Shown: positions 1 to 7,174 of the stretch, piece after piece
Layout of the letters: the number at the start of each line of letters is the position of its first letter
Numbering within the stretch: the stretch's first letter is position 1
Source: an uncultured Chromatiaceae bacterium
GTDB lineage: Bacteria > Pseudomonadota > Gammaproteobacteria > Enterobacterales > Alteromonadaceae
NCBI GenBank assembly: GCA_946482325.1
Contig: CAMLRA010000097.1
Coordinates: forward strand, 1 to 14,477
Direction: 5' to 3'
DNA length: 14,477 nucleotides
Notes under the pieces: generated by a model
What the model was told of the DNA's origin: nothing
The model's database searches: none
The model's input: the letters and a program-made list of their open reading frames with translations, nothing else
Made by a program: the position numbers and the translations under genes

Positions 1-1482
1 CCTTACCCGCAACTGTGCATCGACAACGGCTAGCGGGTCGTGGTCAGGGCCCATTTTGCAAGTTCCGACCGGGTGATACTGCGTATCTGCGCGGTGACGA
101 ATGTCTTCGGCAATAGCGGCCGGGTCGTTGGCATTGACCGGATACAGCATGTCACCACGGATGGCATCAAAAGCTGCAGATTCGATCAACCGTTGCTGGA
201 ACTGCGCCCCTTTAACCAGCAGCGGCAGATCGCGCGGATCTGATAAAAAGTTCGGGTCGATGTGCGGGGCATCATGCGGATCTGTGCTGGCCAGCCGCAC
301 GCTGCCGCGGCTGTATGGCCGCAGTAAATCAACATGACAGGAAATGCCATGGCCCAGATGCATCTTGCGGGCATGGTCATCGACAATGCCGAGCACAAAC
401 ACCAGCTGTAAATCCGGCACCTCCACTTCAGCGGATGATCGAAAAAATGCGCCACAAGTCGCGATCGCGCTGCTGATCATGCCGGTCCGGTGCTGTTTCC
501 ATTCCAGTATGGCGGCGGCAAGTTTTCCCGCGCCGCGCCAGGACAGACCAAAAGTAGCGGTGTTGCTGGGGACCCGCCAGGTCTGCACATAATCGATATG
601 ATCCTGCAAATTCTGGCCAACCCCGGGTAAATCACAGATGACCGGAATGCCCAGCCGTTGTAATTCGTCGGCCGGACCTATGCCGGATAGTTGCAGCAAT
701 TGCGGCGAGCCAAAGGCACCGGCGGAGATAATGACTTCGCGCCGGGCCAGTACTGTATGCAGTGTGCCATGTTGGTAAAAGGCTACGCCGGTCGCTTGCC
801 GGCCGTCCAGAATGATTTTGGCAGCAACAGCAGCTGTGATGATATGCAGATTGGGTCGGCTCCGATTGGGGGTCAGAAAGGCTTTGGCTGCGCTGCAGCG
901 TTCGCCGTTTTTGTGGGTCACCTGATACTGAAAGGCACCTTCCTGGGTAGCACCATTGTAGTCCGGGGTCAGCGCGAGCCCGTTATCCACCGCTGCCTGC
1001 AGAAACAAATCATTCACCGGGCTTTGAAATGCCTGGTAGGTCACATTCAGGCCGCCGCCCTGACCATGAAAAGCATCGCTGAACTGTTCGTTATGTTCGG
1101 ATCGTTTAAACAGCGGCAGCAGTTCGTCATAGCTCCAGCCGGGGTTGCCAAGTGCGGCCCAGTGGTCATAGTCGCAGCGATTGCCCCGTACATACAACAT
1201 GGCATTGATGGAGCTGGAACCACCCAGTGTTTTGCCCCGGGGCTGATAGCCGCGGCGACCTTTTAAACCTGGTTGGGGCACGGTCTCAAACGCATAGTTA
1301 TTGATTTTGGTCGGCACCATGGCCACGACACCGGCCGGCGCATGGATCAGCACGCTGTCGTCCGGCCCACCAGCCTCCAGCAGGCAAACGCTGACCGCAG
1401 GGTTTTCGCTGAGGCGCGCGGCCAGCACAGCACCGCTTGAACCGGCACCGACAATGACGTAGTCAAACTGCTGTGGGTTCAT
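1..1482 (-). CDS. GMC-family FAD-dependent oxidoreductase (choline/alcohol dehydrogenase type), C-terminus off the window
   Basis: A flavoprotein that probably oxidises an alcohol or choline-like substrate. The 494 codons visible read openly to the left edge. Seen directly: the FAD dinucleotide motif VGAGSSG at residues 11-17, the first GMC signature GKTLGGSSSINAMLYVRGN near residues 83-101, the second signature GSPQLLQLSGIGP near the middle, and the C-terminal YHPVGTCKMG block, whose His470 (bases 73-75) is the family's catalytic histidine. About 35-60 residues should be missing, judged from BetA and AlkJ lengths. The ATG at 1480-1482 has a strong AGGAG ribosome site 5 bases upstream. The protein resembles BetA, but no betB or betI is adjacent and the divergent neighbour is a LysR regulator, so the substrate is left open. 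Family assignment is sure; substrate is unknown. Confidence 0.93.
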   Translation of the reverse strand, partial: MNPQQFDYVIVGAGSSGAVLAARLSENPAVSVCLLEAGGPDDSVLIHAPAGVVAMVPTKINNYAFETVPQPGLKGRRGYQPRGKTLGGSSSINAMLYVRGNRCDYDHWAALGNPGWSYDELLPLFKRSEHNEQFSDAFHGQGGGLNVTYQAFQSPVNDLFLQAAVDNGLALTPDYNGATQEGAFQYQVTHKNGERCSAAKAFLTPNRSRPNLHIITAAVAAKIILDGRQATGVAFYQHGTLHTVLARREVIISAGAFGSPQLLQLSGIGPADELQRLGIPVICDLPGVGQNLQDHIDYVQTWRVPSNTATFGLSWRGAGKLAAAILEWKQHRTGMISSAIATCGAFFRSSAEVEVPDLQLVFVLGIVDDHARKMHLGHGISCHVDLLRPYSRGSVRLASTDPHDAPHIDPNFLSDPRDLPLLVKGAQFQQRLIESAAFDAIRGDMLYPVNANDPAAIAEDIRHRADTQYHPVGTCKMGPDHDPLAVVDAQLRVR

Positions 1483-1595
1483 CAAATCTCCTGCCGGCTA
1501 AAGCCTGTGCCATCACGCGATTGCTGAATCATCAGACGCTGGCTACTATTTGTCCAATGCATTTAAAACATCAAAACTATTACTGGAACTCATAT
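1483..1595. promoter_or_regulatory. Divergent control region between the GMC gene and the LysR gene
   Basis: This 113-base gap must hold the promoters of both divergent genes and, by the usual LysR arrangement, the regulator's binding site. For the plus strand I see TTGCTG (1521-1526), a 17-base spacer and TACTAT (1544-1549), a weak but correctly spaced sigma70-like pair 47 bases before the LysR start. The stretch around 1550-1596 is notably AT-rich. I could not pick a convincing T-N11-A operator or a minus-strand promoter by eye. Confidence 0.4.
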
Positions 1596-2519
1596 ATGGA
1601 ACTACGCCAACTGCGTCATCTGATGGCCGTGATTGAGCAGGGCAGTTTTAGCCGGGCGGCCGAAGTGGTTCACCTGACCCAGCCTGCGCTGACGCGCAGC
1701 ATTCAGGCGCTGGAAGCCAGTGTCGGATCGCCGGTACTGGAACGAAATCGGGGAGCGCTGCTGCCAACTCAAATTGGTGAACTGCTGCTGCGACATGCGC
1801 GGGCGCTCGATTCTGCCACCCGCGATTTAGAGCGCGATATCGCCTTGAGTAAAGGTCTGGAATTGGGGGAATTGCGCATCGGGGTCGGGCCTTATGGTGG
1901 TTCTGCGCTGGTCGGTCCGGTGATTGGACGGCTGCATCAGCTGCATCCCGGATTGCAGTTAAAAACGGTATTAGCACCATGGCAGGAATTACCAGATCGC
2001 GCGCGGGCCCGTGAAGTTGACCTGATAGTGGTTGAACTCAGTCAAGTGCAGCAGATGGAAGATTTTGCCTTCAGTGCTTTGCAGGAACATGCGGTGATCC
2101 CGGTCTGTCGGCCTGAGCATCCGCTGACGCAGCTGGCCCAGCCTTCTGCCACAGACATCTTCAGCTACCCGTTGGCGGGGCCGAGCTTACTGCCGGGCAT
2201 GCGGCAAGCGCTGGAACAACTGCGCCCGGCCGCTAAACAACAAAAGACACCTTTGCTGGCGGTGCAATGTGACCTGGCGAGTATGCTCAAAGACGTGCTG
2301 CGTCATTGTGACGCGGTGTCTCTGATGCCCGGGTTTATGGTTGCTGCAGACCTGGCCGCCGGCTCGCTGGTTAGTGTGCCCGGCTTAGCGTTAGGTCTGA
2401 AAGCGCGCTTTGGCTGTGCCTGGCTGCAGGCGAGAACTGTCTCTGCGGTGGCCGCCCGTTTTATGCAACTGCTGCAGGAGCATGACCAGCAGTTGTATGC
2501 GTTAAAACAAGCGGAATAA
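1596..2519 (+). CDS. LysR-family transcriptional regulator
   Basis: A 307-residue LysR-type regulator, the normal family length. The N-terminal winged helix-turn-helix is clear: MELRQLRHLMAVIEQGSFSR leads into AAEVVHLTQPALTRSIQALE (about residues 17-40). An effector-binding periplasmic-binding-like domain starts near GELRIGVGPYGG (about residue 91) and fills the rest. I chose the ATG at 1596 because the LysR consensus begins there and a GGAACT-like ribosome site lies just upstream. An in-frame extension to 1473 would overlap the divergent gene and adds residues foreign to the family. By standard LysR logic it controls the divergent GMC oxidoreductase in response to a substrate or product of that enzyme; this is inference from position. 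The effector is not readable from sequence. Confidence 0.93.
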   Translation: MELRQLRHLMAVIEQGSFSRAAEVVHLTQPALTRSIQALEASVGSPVLERNRGALLPTQIGELLLRHARALDSATRDLERDIALSKGLELGELRIGVGPYGGSALVGPVIGRLHQLHPGLQLKTVLAPWQELPDRARAREVDLIVVELSQVQQMEDFAFSALQEHAVIPVCRPEHPLTQLAQPSATDIFSYPLAGPSLLPGMRQALEQLRPAAKQQKTPLLAVQCDLASMLKDVLRHCDAVSLMPGFMVAADLAAGSLVSVPGLALGLKARFGCAWLQARTVSAVAARFMQLLQEHDQQLYALKQAE

Positions 2520-2847
2520 AACAGTGTTCACTGCGGCCCTTTCGCTCCCGTCATCACCCCGGTCCAACATCACGCCAGAGCTCTCAGTTGGCATATGCGA
2601 TACACGGCTAAAACGAAGGTCCTGTTGTTTCAAGCCTTTTCGCACCAAAAGTAAGTTGGCCGGCCTCATCCTGAACACCCGATGGCTCCATCAGTTCGCG
2701 CGCTGACATCCGGCAAGTTGGTGGCAATCGACGTGACTTTCTTGCCCCGCCGTCGAAAGTTATTTTCGGCTTCTGTGGCCTGTAAACAACTTTTTTGGCA
2801 TCCACCGAGACTCACAGCTGACATTCCAACAACGACAGGATCCGACG
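2520..2847. other. Intergenic stretch without a recognisable gene
   Basis: This 328-base gap separates the LysR gene from the broken hydrolase. Short open frames exist on both strands, but none has a good ribosome site or a protein I recognise. I see no clear terminator hairpin with a T-run after the LysR stop. The promoter of the downstream hydrolase should lie here, but no convincing -35/-10 pair stands out. The only confident signal is the AGGA at about 2837-2840, just before the hydrolase ATG. Confidence 0.5.
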
Positions 2848-4214
2848 ATGCAGGGTTACGGCAAATTATCCCACCACTTTTTCCAAACTTTGGCACCTAT
2901 TGGCGCCTGTTTGATGTTCAGGGCATTGTTCTGCGGTCAGGCGTATGCGGCCACGACGCCCGCCAATAGCATCAAACGTTATATGTTTTCTGCGCCTGAT
3001 AAAGCTACGTTGCAACAGCAATTCACTGAGAGACAGATCCAGCTGAAGTCACCTCAGTTGCTGCGCGACATGCCGGCCCGGTTGCAAACGGAAGGGACAG
3101 GCTGAAGTGGATTGCCCAGCCAGTTTGTGATTGAACAGGTCGCCGGTGAATTCCATGTCTATGCGTTGCGGCTGCGTCCACAGCATCCGGTCGCCCCGCT
3201 GCCTTATCTGACCCAGGAGCTGGTGTTTGATACGGCAGATCCGGCGGTGTCGCCGGTGGGGACTTTAAGTTATCCCGGCGGGGATGGCCCTTTTTCTGCG
3301 GTGGTGCTGATTGCCGGCAGTGGACCTTATGATCGCGACGGCAATATTTCTCTGCATAAAACTCAGGCGGTGCTGGCGGGTCAGCTGACCCGGCAAGGCT
3401 TCGCAGTGCTGCGTTATGACAAACGTGGTACAGGCCTGACCGGTGGCGTGTTACATCCGGGTTCAACCAGTGATGATTATGCTGCCGATGCCTTGGCGGC
3501 TGTGCAATTTTTGCAGAAACAACCCAATGTTGATGGCCACCGGATTGGTCTGGTCGGTCATAGTGAAGGCGGTTTAATACCGCAATGGTGGCGGCAAAAG
3601 CGCCGGGCTTAGTCAGGTTTATCGCCTTGCTGGCCGCGCCCGGTCTCAAGGGTGTAGACAGTATCAGTCTGCAGGACGCCACGATGCGGCGGGCCGAGGC
3701 GATGCCGGAAGCGCTGATACTGGCGAATAAGCAACAGGAATTGGGCTTGTTTAAAATTGCCGCCAGCGAACTTGACCAGCAGGCGGCGCTGGCGGCGATG
3801 GCGAAGGCTACGGCGGCTTTACCCCAGGCATTGCGTACTCAGCTGGAGATCCCGGCTGCAGGTATTCCGCCTGAGGCGCTGCAGCTGTTATTAACGCCAT
3901 GGCTGCGTCGTTATCTGGCGCTGGACCCGGCAGTTTATTTGCGTCAGCTGCGCTGTCCGGTGCTAGTACTGCATGGCGATAAAGATATGCAGGTACCAGC
4001 GACTGCGCATGTGGCTGCGATCAAACAGGCCTTAGCGGCGAATAAACAAAGTCAATTTGTGATTGTGCCGGGACTGAACCATTTGCTGCAGCAGGCAAAA
4101 ACCGGTCATCCGACAGAGTATCTGCTGATTGACCAGACGATTGCTCCGCAGGCGCTAGGGGCGTTATCCGGCTGGTTAAAACAAGTTTCAGGGCAACTAG
4201 ATCAAGCCAAATAA
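2848..4214 (+). pseudogene. Secreted serine alpha/beta-hydrolase, broken by a stop codon and a frameshift
   Basis: Three pieces of what looks like one exported hydrolase. Piece 1 starts at ATG 2848 behind AGGATC. It encodes a signal-peptide-like segment ending in AYA, then halts at TGA 3103-3105. Piece 2 continues in the same frame with PYLTQELVF, GTLSYP, VVLIAGSGPYDRDG, VLRYDKRGTG and the nucleophile elbow GHSEGG (Ser codon 3562-3564). After ATA 3577-3579 one base is lost. Restoring a single base gives LIAAMVAAKAPG and joins piece 3 (frame of 3585), which has the acid in HGDKDMQVP (Asp 3984-3986) and the His in GLNHLL (4080-4082). All three catalytic residues survive, so the lesions are recent or are sequence errors. 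A shorter product from TTG 3112 would still be frameshifted. The last 13 bases overlap the convergent muramidase gene. Whether piece 1 is really the N-terminus is inferred from frame and position. Confidence 0.8.
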
Positions 4215-5080
4215 TCGCGGCGGCGGCGGAATCTGTCCTGCGGTACTTTCTCTGGCCCGCACCAATAGGCTTCGTCCGCCATCAGTTGACGAATACCAGC
4301 GCTGTTGTTGGCGACCAGTAAAGGCTGCAGGCGCTCGCGGCTTGATGGCGTGTAGTCACCGCGATAGCGTAAATCCACCACCAAATCCCGCACTTTAGCC
4401 GGTAATGCCGCCCAATCTGTGACGCCATATCGCGCCACCAGATCGGGCTTCTGACAAATACGCAGCACATCGCTGACCATCTGCTGGTAAGTCAGGGCAA
4501 ACAGCAGTTTTTGCTGGCCGGGAGTGATTTCAAAGGTACTCAGGTTGTTTTGGGTGATAAATGATTTCCCGGCAGCGCCGCTTAACCCTGCGGCTTTGGC
4601 AAACAGCGTGGCGGCAGTCGTGTCGATGCCGCAGGCCAATAAATCGGCCTGGATCATCGCCGGGGTTTTATCACGCATATCGTAACCGCGGCCCAGCGTC
4701 ACGCCGGAACTGTCGGTGGGCACATGCGGGTTGCGGCTGAAATAACGGCCGCGTTGTTCCATACCTTCGGCGTCAAAGGTCAACTGGCCGGCTTCAACCT
4801 GAAAATCGTCATTGTTTGTAGCTACAGCCGGGGCAGGCGACGTGACGCTTGCCGGTGACACAGCACTGGCAGGTGGTAACGGCGACGATAATGCGATAAA
4901 GGCTTTGGCGGCATAACCTTCCTGATTGCCGGCGCGCACCCGGTACCAGCCGCCGGCTTCGGCCAGCACCTGCACCGGCCGGTCTTTACTGAGGCGGGCG
5001 ACAATAGCACTCTGGCTGTCGGGGGCCTGACGCAGATTGAGCTGGCCGGATTGAATATTAATCGATGCACTTTGGTTCAT
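4202..5080 (-). CDS. SH3b domain plus pesticin/T4-lysozyme-type muramidase
   Basis: A 292-residue protein with two modules. Residues 5-63 form a bacterial SH3 domain (LNLRQAPDS, VQVLAEAGGWYRVR, GYAAKAFI), a fold that usually binds cell-wall peptides. A Pro/Ala/Ser linker follows (about 64-90). The C-terminal half has the lysozyme-like core DAEGMEQRGRYF followed by SSGVTLGRGYDM. Glu105, Thr128 and Asp134 are spaced 23 and 29 apart, which as I recall is the spacing of the catalytic Glu178, Thr201 and Asp207 of pesticin. I therefore infer peptidoglycan glycan-strand cleavage. No signal peptide or membrane segment is visible, so it would need a dedicated secretion route, lysis, or a cytoplasmic role. 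ATG 5078-5080 is preceded by GGAG. It is the second gene of a pair with the DUF900-type hydrolase, 17 bases upstream. Confidence 0.82.
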   Translation of the reverse strand: MNQSASINIQSGQLNLRQAPDSQSAIVARLSKDRPVQVLAEAGGWYRVRAGNQEGYAAKAFIALSSPLPPASAVSPASVTSPAPAVATNNDDFQVEAGQLTFDAEGMEQRGRYFSRNPHVPTDSSGVTLGRGYDMRDKTPAMIQADLLACGIDTTAATLFAKAAGLSGAAGKSFITQNNLSTFEITPGQQKLLFALTYQQMVSDVLRICQKPDLVARYGVTDWAALPAKVRDLVVDLRYRGDYTPSSRERLQPLLVANNSAGIRQLMADEAYWCGPEKVPQDRFRRRRDYLA

Positions 5081-5097
5081 GGCAGATCTCCGGTGAT

Positions 5098-6252
5098 TCA
5101 GCTAAACAGCCAGACATTGGCATACAACGGATGGCGTTGGCGCCGGCGCTGCGGGTCGGCCGGGCTCAGCCCGTCCATGCTGTGACGCAGGTCCAGATTA
5201 ATGTCGCCAATCAGGTAATAACTGTGCTCACTGAGACCATGTTTGGTCAGGCCATGCACCACCAGGCTGCAATCAAGCTGTTGAATTTTCTGATGCAACG
5301 CAACCGGGCGGGCGGCACCGGCGGAGCCGAGCCGATCCGGATTGCCTTTGGTGTAATCCGAAATCACCAGCGCTTTGTCGCCTTTGTTGTGATACACAGT
5401 GACCTGCCGCGCCAGTTCATGCAGCCGGCCGAGCTTCGCCGGGTCTTCCAGCGCGGTGTCGTCGACGTCCGGTGCGCATAAAAATACTTGTTCAAACAGC
5501 CGCGGCAGTGCATTACCGGGGGTGAAATCATCGATGCGGCGCAGCGTGTGTTGCAGCAGATAGTTACCCATCGAATGACAGAGCAAATGAATATTCTGGC
5601 CACACAAGGCCTGGCCCTGACCGCTGCGGTCACGCAGCCCCGCCAGAAAATCGCGTAATTTCAGTAAACCCCGGCCAAAAGCGGCGCCTGAGCCCTCCGC
5701 TTCCGCTCTGTCGCTGCGATATGAGGTAAAAGGCAGTGCCTGACCATCGGAAGGCCAGGTAAATAGCAGCACCAATACTTTTTGTTTCGGGTCGCCCAAA
5801 CCAGGCCGGTTCAGCATCAGTTGCAGCGCGGCGGCATTAGCGACAGCATCTTGCCAGGACACATTAAACCCATGAATGAATACCAGCACATCAGAGCTTT
5901 GCAGCATGGCTTGCTGGATATCCTGAAACAGCGCCGCCGACCCTAATGCGGCATTCTGGCTGTCCTGATGAATATTGCTTTGCAACGCTTCCTGATAAGC
6001 CTGAATGCGCCCTTGCGGCACCTGCTTGCTCAGGTAGTCCATCAGACTCAGACCATCGCCGCTGCCGAGCTGGCCCACCGGCGTCTGCACACATTTGAGC
6101 ACTTCTGTATCGTCCAGCTGTAGGCTGACCCGGCCAAAGCGCAGATTTTCCATGCCGTCGTCGCTGAATTTTTTGCCGTAGGCGGTGGGATTCCAGCGGT
6201 CATCGCCAATGTGGCAGCGGTTGGTCGCGTAATAGATATCGAGTTGGCTCAT
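5098..6252 (-). CDS. DUF900-type alpha/beta serine hydrolase
   Basis: A 384-residue hydrolase of the DUF900 (PF05990) type. Visible in order: MSQLDIYYATNR at the start, the oxyanion-side VFIHGFNVSW (about 124-133), LLFTWPSDG (about 162-170), the nucleophile elbow LLCHSMGNYLL with Ser227, FLCAPDVDD (about 257-265), YHNKGDKAL with candidate acid Asp292, and SEHSYYL with candidate base His343. The triad therefore looks complete. The substrate is unknown; esters or lipids are the usual guess for this fold. No signal peptide is seen. The start at 6250-6252 follows AAGGAA, and the family's usual YATNR opening sits at once behind it. The open frame upstream runs into the GNAT gene and is not part of the protein. 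The muramidase gene follows after 17 bases, so the two are very likely cotranscribed. Confidence 0.88.
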   Translation of the reverse strand: MSQLDIYYATNRCHIGDDRWNPTAYGKKFSDDGMENLRFGRVSLQLDDTEVLKCVQTPVGQLGSGDGLSLMDYLSKQVPQGRIQAYQEALQSNIHQDSQNAALGSAALFQDIQQAMLQSSDVLVFIHGFNVSWQDAVANAAALQLMLNRPGLGDPKQKVLVLLFTWPSDGQALPFTSYRSDRAEAEGSGAAFGRGLLKLRDFLAGLRDRSGQGQALCGQNIHLLCHSMGNYLLQHTLRRIDDFTPGNALPRLFEQVFLCAPDVDDTALEDPAKLGRLHELARQVTVYHNKGDKALVISDYTKGNPDRLGSAGAARPVALHQKIQQLDCSLVVHGLTKHGLSEHSYYLIGDINLDLRHSMDGLSPADPQRRRQRHPLYANVWLFS

Positions 6253-6359
6253 CACGGATTCCTTGTGTGACTGTTGTGAGTGAAGCGAGGCTGGATCCAA
6301 GCCTAGTGGAAAGCCGGCAAAGCGCCAGTGTCCGGATACAAGCGCTGTAGGCCTTGTTA

Positions 6360-6794
6360 TTAGCCTGATACAGTTGTGCGCGCAGTGCGTGGCAGCGTCA
6401 GTCCCATACCAATCGACGCCGGCGCCACGTCGGCAAAACCAAACTGCTGATATAAAAACTTCGCATCGCCGTCGGCAATTAAATTGACATAACAACTGTC
6501 CGGTAAACGAGTGTCGACATAATCCATCAGCGCCTGCATGATTTGTTTGCCAAGGCCTTTGCCCTGATGCTGCGGTAACACGGCGATATCACAAATCTGA
6601 CAATGACAGCCGCCATCGCCGACTAACCGGCCCATGCCAATCACCTGGCCTTGATGGCGGATTTGCACCGCAAATAAAGTTGCCGCAAGACCAATCCGGG
6701 CCGCTTCCGGCGTTTTCGGGCTAAGCCCAGTCGCGACGCGTAAATGGCAATAATCGGCGACAGTGGGGGGTTGTTGTTCCAACAGGTAAGGCAT
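6360..6794 (-). CDS. GNAT-family N-acetyltransferase
   Basis: A 144-residue GNAT enzyme, the usual length of a single-domain member. The acetyl-CoA-binding motif A is canonical: CDIAVLPQHQGKGLGKQIM, with Q75-x-x-G78-x-G80. It is followed by the YVNLIADGDAKFLYQQFGF block of motif B (about 102-120). ATG 6792-6794 sits behind an AGGA about 8 bases upstream. The target amine is unknown. The gene lies 107 bases before the DUF900-type hydrolase on the same strand, so a shared transcript is possible but not shown. Its Shine-Dalgarno region (6802-6812) is perfectly complementary over 11 bases to part of the candidate small RNA at 6962-7054, which suggests possible translational control. Confidence 0.9.
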   Translation of the reverse strand: MPYLLEQQPPTVADYCHLRVATGLSPKTPEAARIGLAATLFAVQIRHQGQVIGMGRLVGDGGCHCQICDIAVLPQHQGKGLGKQIMQALMDYVDTRLPDSCYVNLIADGDAKFLYQQFGFADVAPASIGMGLTLPRTARTTVSG

Positions 6795-6961
6795 AGTGGT
6801 GTCCTGTGAGTCTGAGAGCTGACGATTCTGTTTTTGCGATGCCCGCCGTTCAGAGCTGTCAGCAACGGTTACAAAATGCTGCCGAAATGTTGGACAGCCT
6901 ACAACAAATCATCTGTAAGCATGGGTGTTTTTCGATTTAAACAGCAGGTCCGGTGACAGGC

Positions 6962-6988
6962 AAAAAAAAGCCCGGACAGAGGCCGGGC
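6962..6988 (-). terminator. Intrinsic terminator not belonging to dcp
   Basis: On the minus strand, GCCCGG (6988-6983) pairs with CCGGGC (6975-6970) around a 7-base loop, followed at once by eight T (6969-6962). It lies upstream of the GNAT start and about 140 bases beyond dcp's own terminator, so it implies a separate short transcript in between. Confidence 0.85.
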
Positions 6989-7054
6989 GAATTGACTCAC
7001 AGGAAAACGAACAGATTAGAGGTCTGTGCTGCACAGCAGCAGAGCCTGATGTTC
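6962..7054 (-). ncRNA. Candidate FNR-activated small RNA, about 93 nt
   Basis: No protein has claimed this stretch, yet it has its own promoter-like and terminator-like ends. The predicted start is near 7054, set by the FNR box centre (7095.5) minus 41.5. Reading down the minus strand: a short leader; a hairpin at 7043-7023 with stem TCTG/CAGA plus TGCT/AGCA, one bulged C and a GUGC loop; a mostly unpaired pyrimidine-rich segment (about 7020-6990) containing TTTTCCTGTGAGTC; then an intrinsic terminator with eight U. There is no ATG on this strand here and no plausible reading frame. The layout of hairpin, accessible seed, terminator and U-tail matches Hfq-dependent small RNAs such as enterobacterial FnrS in logic, though I see no sequence likeness to FnrS. 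Alternatively it could be a regulated, attenuated leader of the GNAT gene. Confidence 0.5.
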
Positions 7055-7060
7055 AGATAA

Positions 7061-7103
7061 AGCCTAGGTCAGAGTGCTGCCTGGTGGCTTGAGGCAGATC
7101 AAG
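7061..7103 (-). promoter_or_regulatory. FNR-type box and class II promoter
   Basis: The core TTGAT-CTGC-CTCAA on the minus strand (7102-7089) matches the FNR consensus TTGAT-N4-ATCAA at 9 of 10 positions; with flanking bases it is the dyad CTTGA-N6-TCAAG (7088-7103). Downstream on the minus strand TAGGCT (7066-7061) lies at exactly -12 to -7 if the box is centred at -41.5, the standard position for FNR activation. TAGGCT matches the -10 consensus at only three of six positions, as is common for activator-dependent promoters. No plus-strand gene is near, so the promoter most likely faces the small RNA. The regulator could be FNR, EtrA or ANR. Confidence 0.6.
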
Positions 7104-7128
7104 TCCGCGCTGTTTTCTGTCAGGCAGC

Positions 7129-7155
7129 AAAAAGGGGACCTAAGTCCCCTTTTTT
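7129..7155. terminator. Bidirectional intrinsic terminator after dcp
   Basis: AAAAAGGGGAC (7129-7139) pairs perfectly with GTCCCCTTTTT (7144-7154) around a CTAA loop. It begins 19 bases beyond the dcp stop codon and gives a T-run on either strand, so it ends dcp transcription on the minus strand. Confidence 0.93.
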
Positions 7156-7174
7156 ACTCAGCAAATTTTGCTGC

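Noticed and set aside
691..1266. 191-codon plus-strand open frame
   Set aside because: It lies wholly opposite the GMC oxidoreductase, whose motifs are unmistakable on the minus strand.
1..1482. Calling the oxidoreductase betA
   Set aside because: It lacks betB, betI or a choline transporter beside it and has a LysR neighbour; the GMC family covers many substrates with the same motifs.
2608..2896. Short minus-strand frames in the gap before the hydrolase, possibly a transposase relic
   Set aside because: I could not match any residue motif to a transposase, saw no terminal inverted repeats, and found no ribosome site.
3103..3105. TGA read as selenocysteine or a programmed readthrough
   Set aside because: No stem-loop typical of a bacterial SECIS was apparent just downstream, the position is not a family Cys or active site, and a second, independent lesion follows in the same gene.
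3574..3587. Programmed frameshift in the hydrolase
   Set aside because: No X-XXY-YYZ slippery heptamer or A/T homopolymer is present at the break; simple loss of one base explains it.
3023..3682. 219-codon minus-strand open frame across the broken hydrolase
   Set aside because: It is rich in Pro, His and Arg, resembles no family I know, and lies opposite a recognisable hydrolase, so it is a composition artefact.
6989..7128. A small protein gene between the two terminators
   Set aside because: No ATG occurs on the minus strand here, and the only GTG-led frame has no ribosome site and would run into the terminator hairpin.
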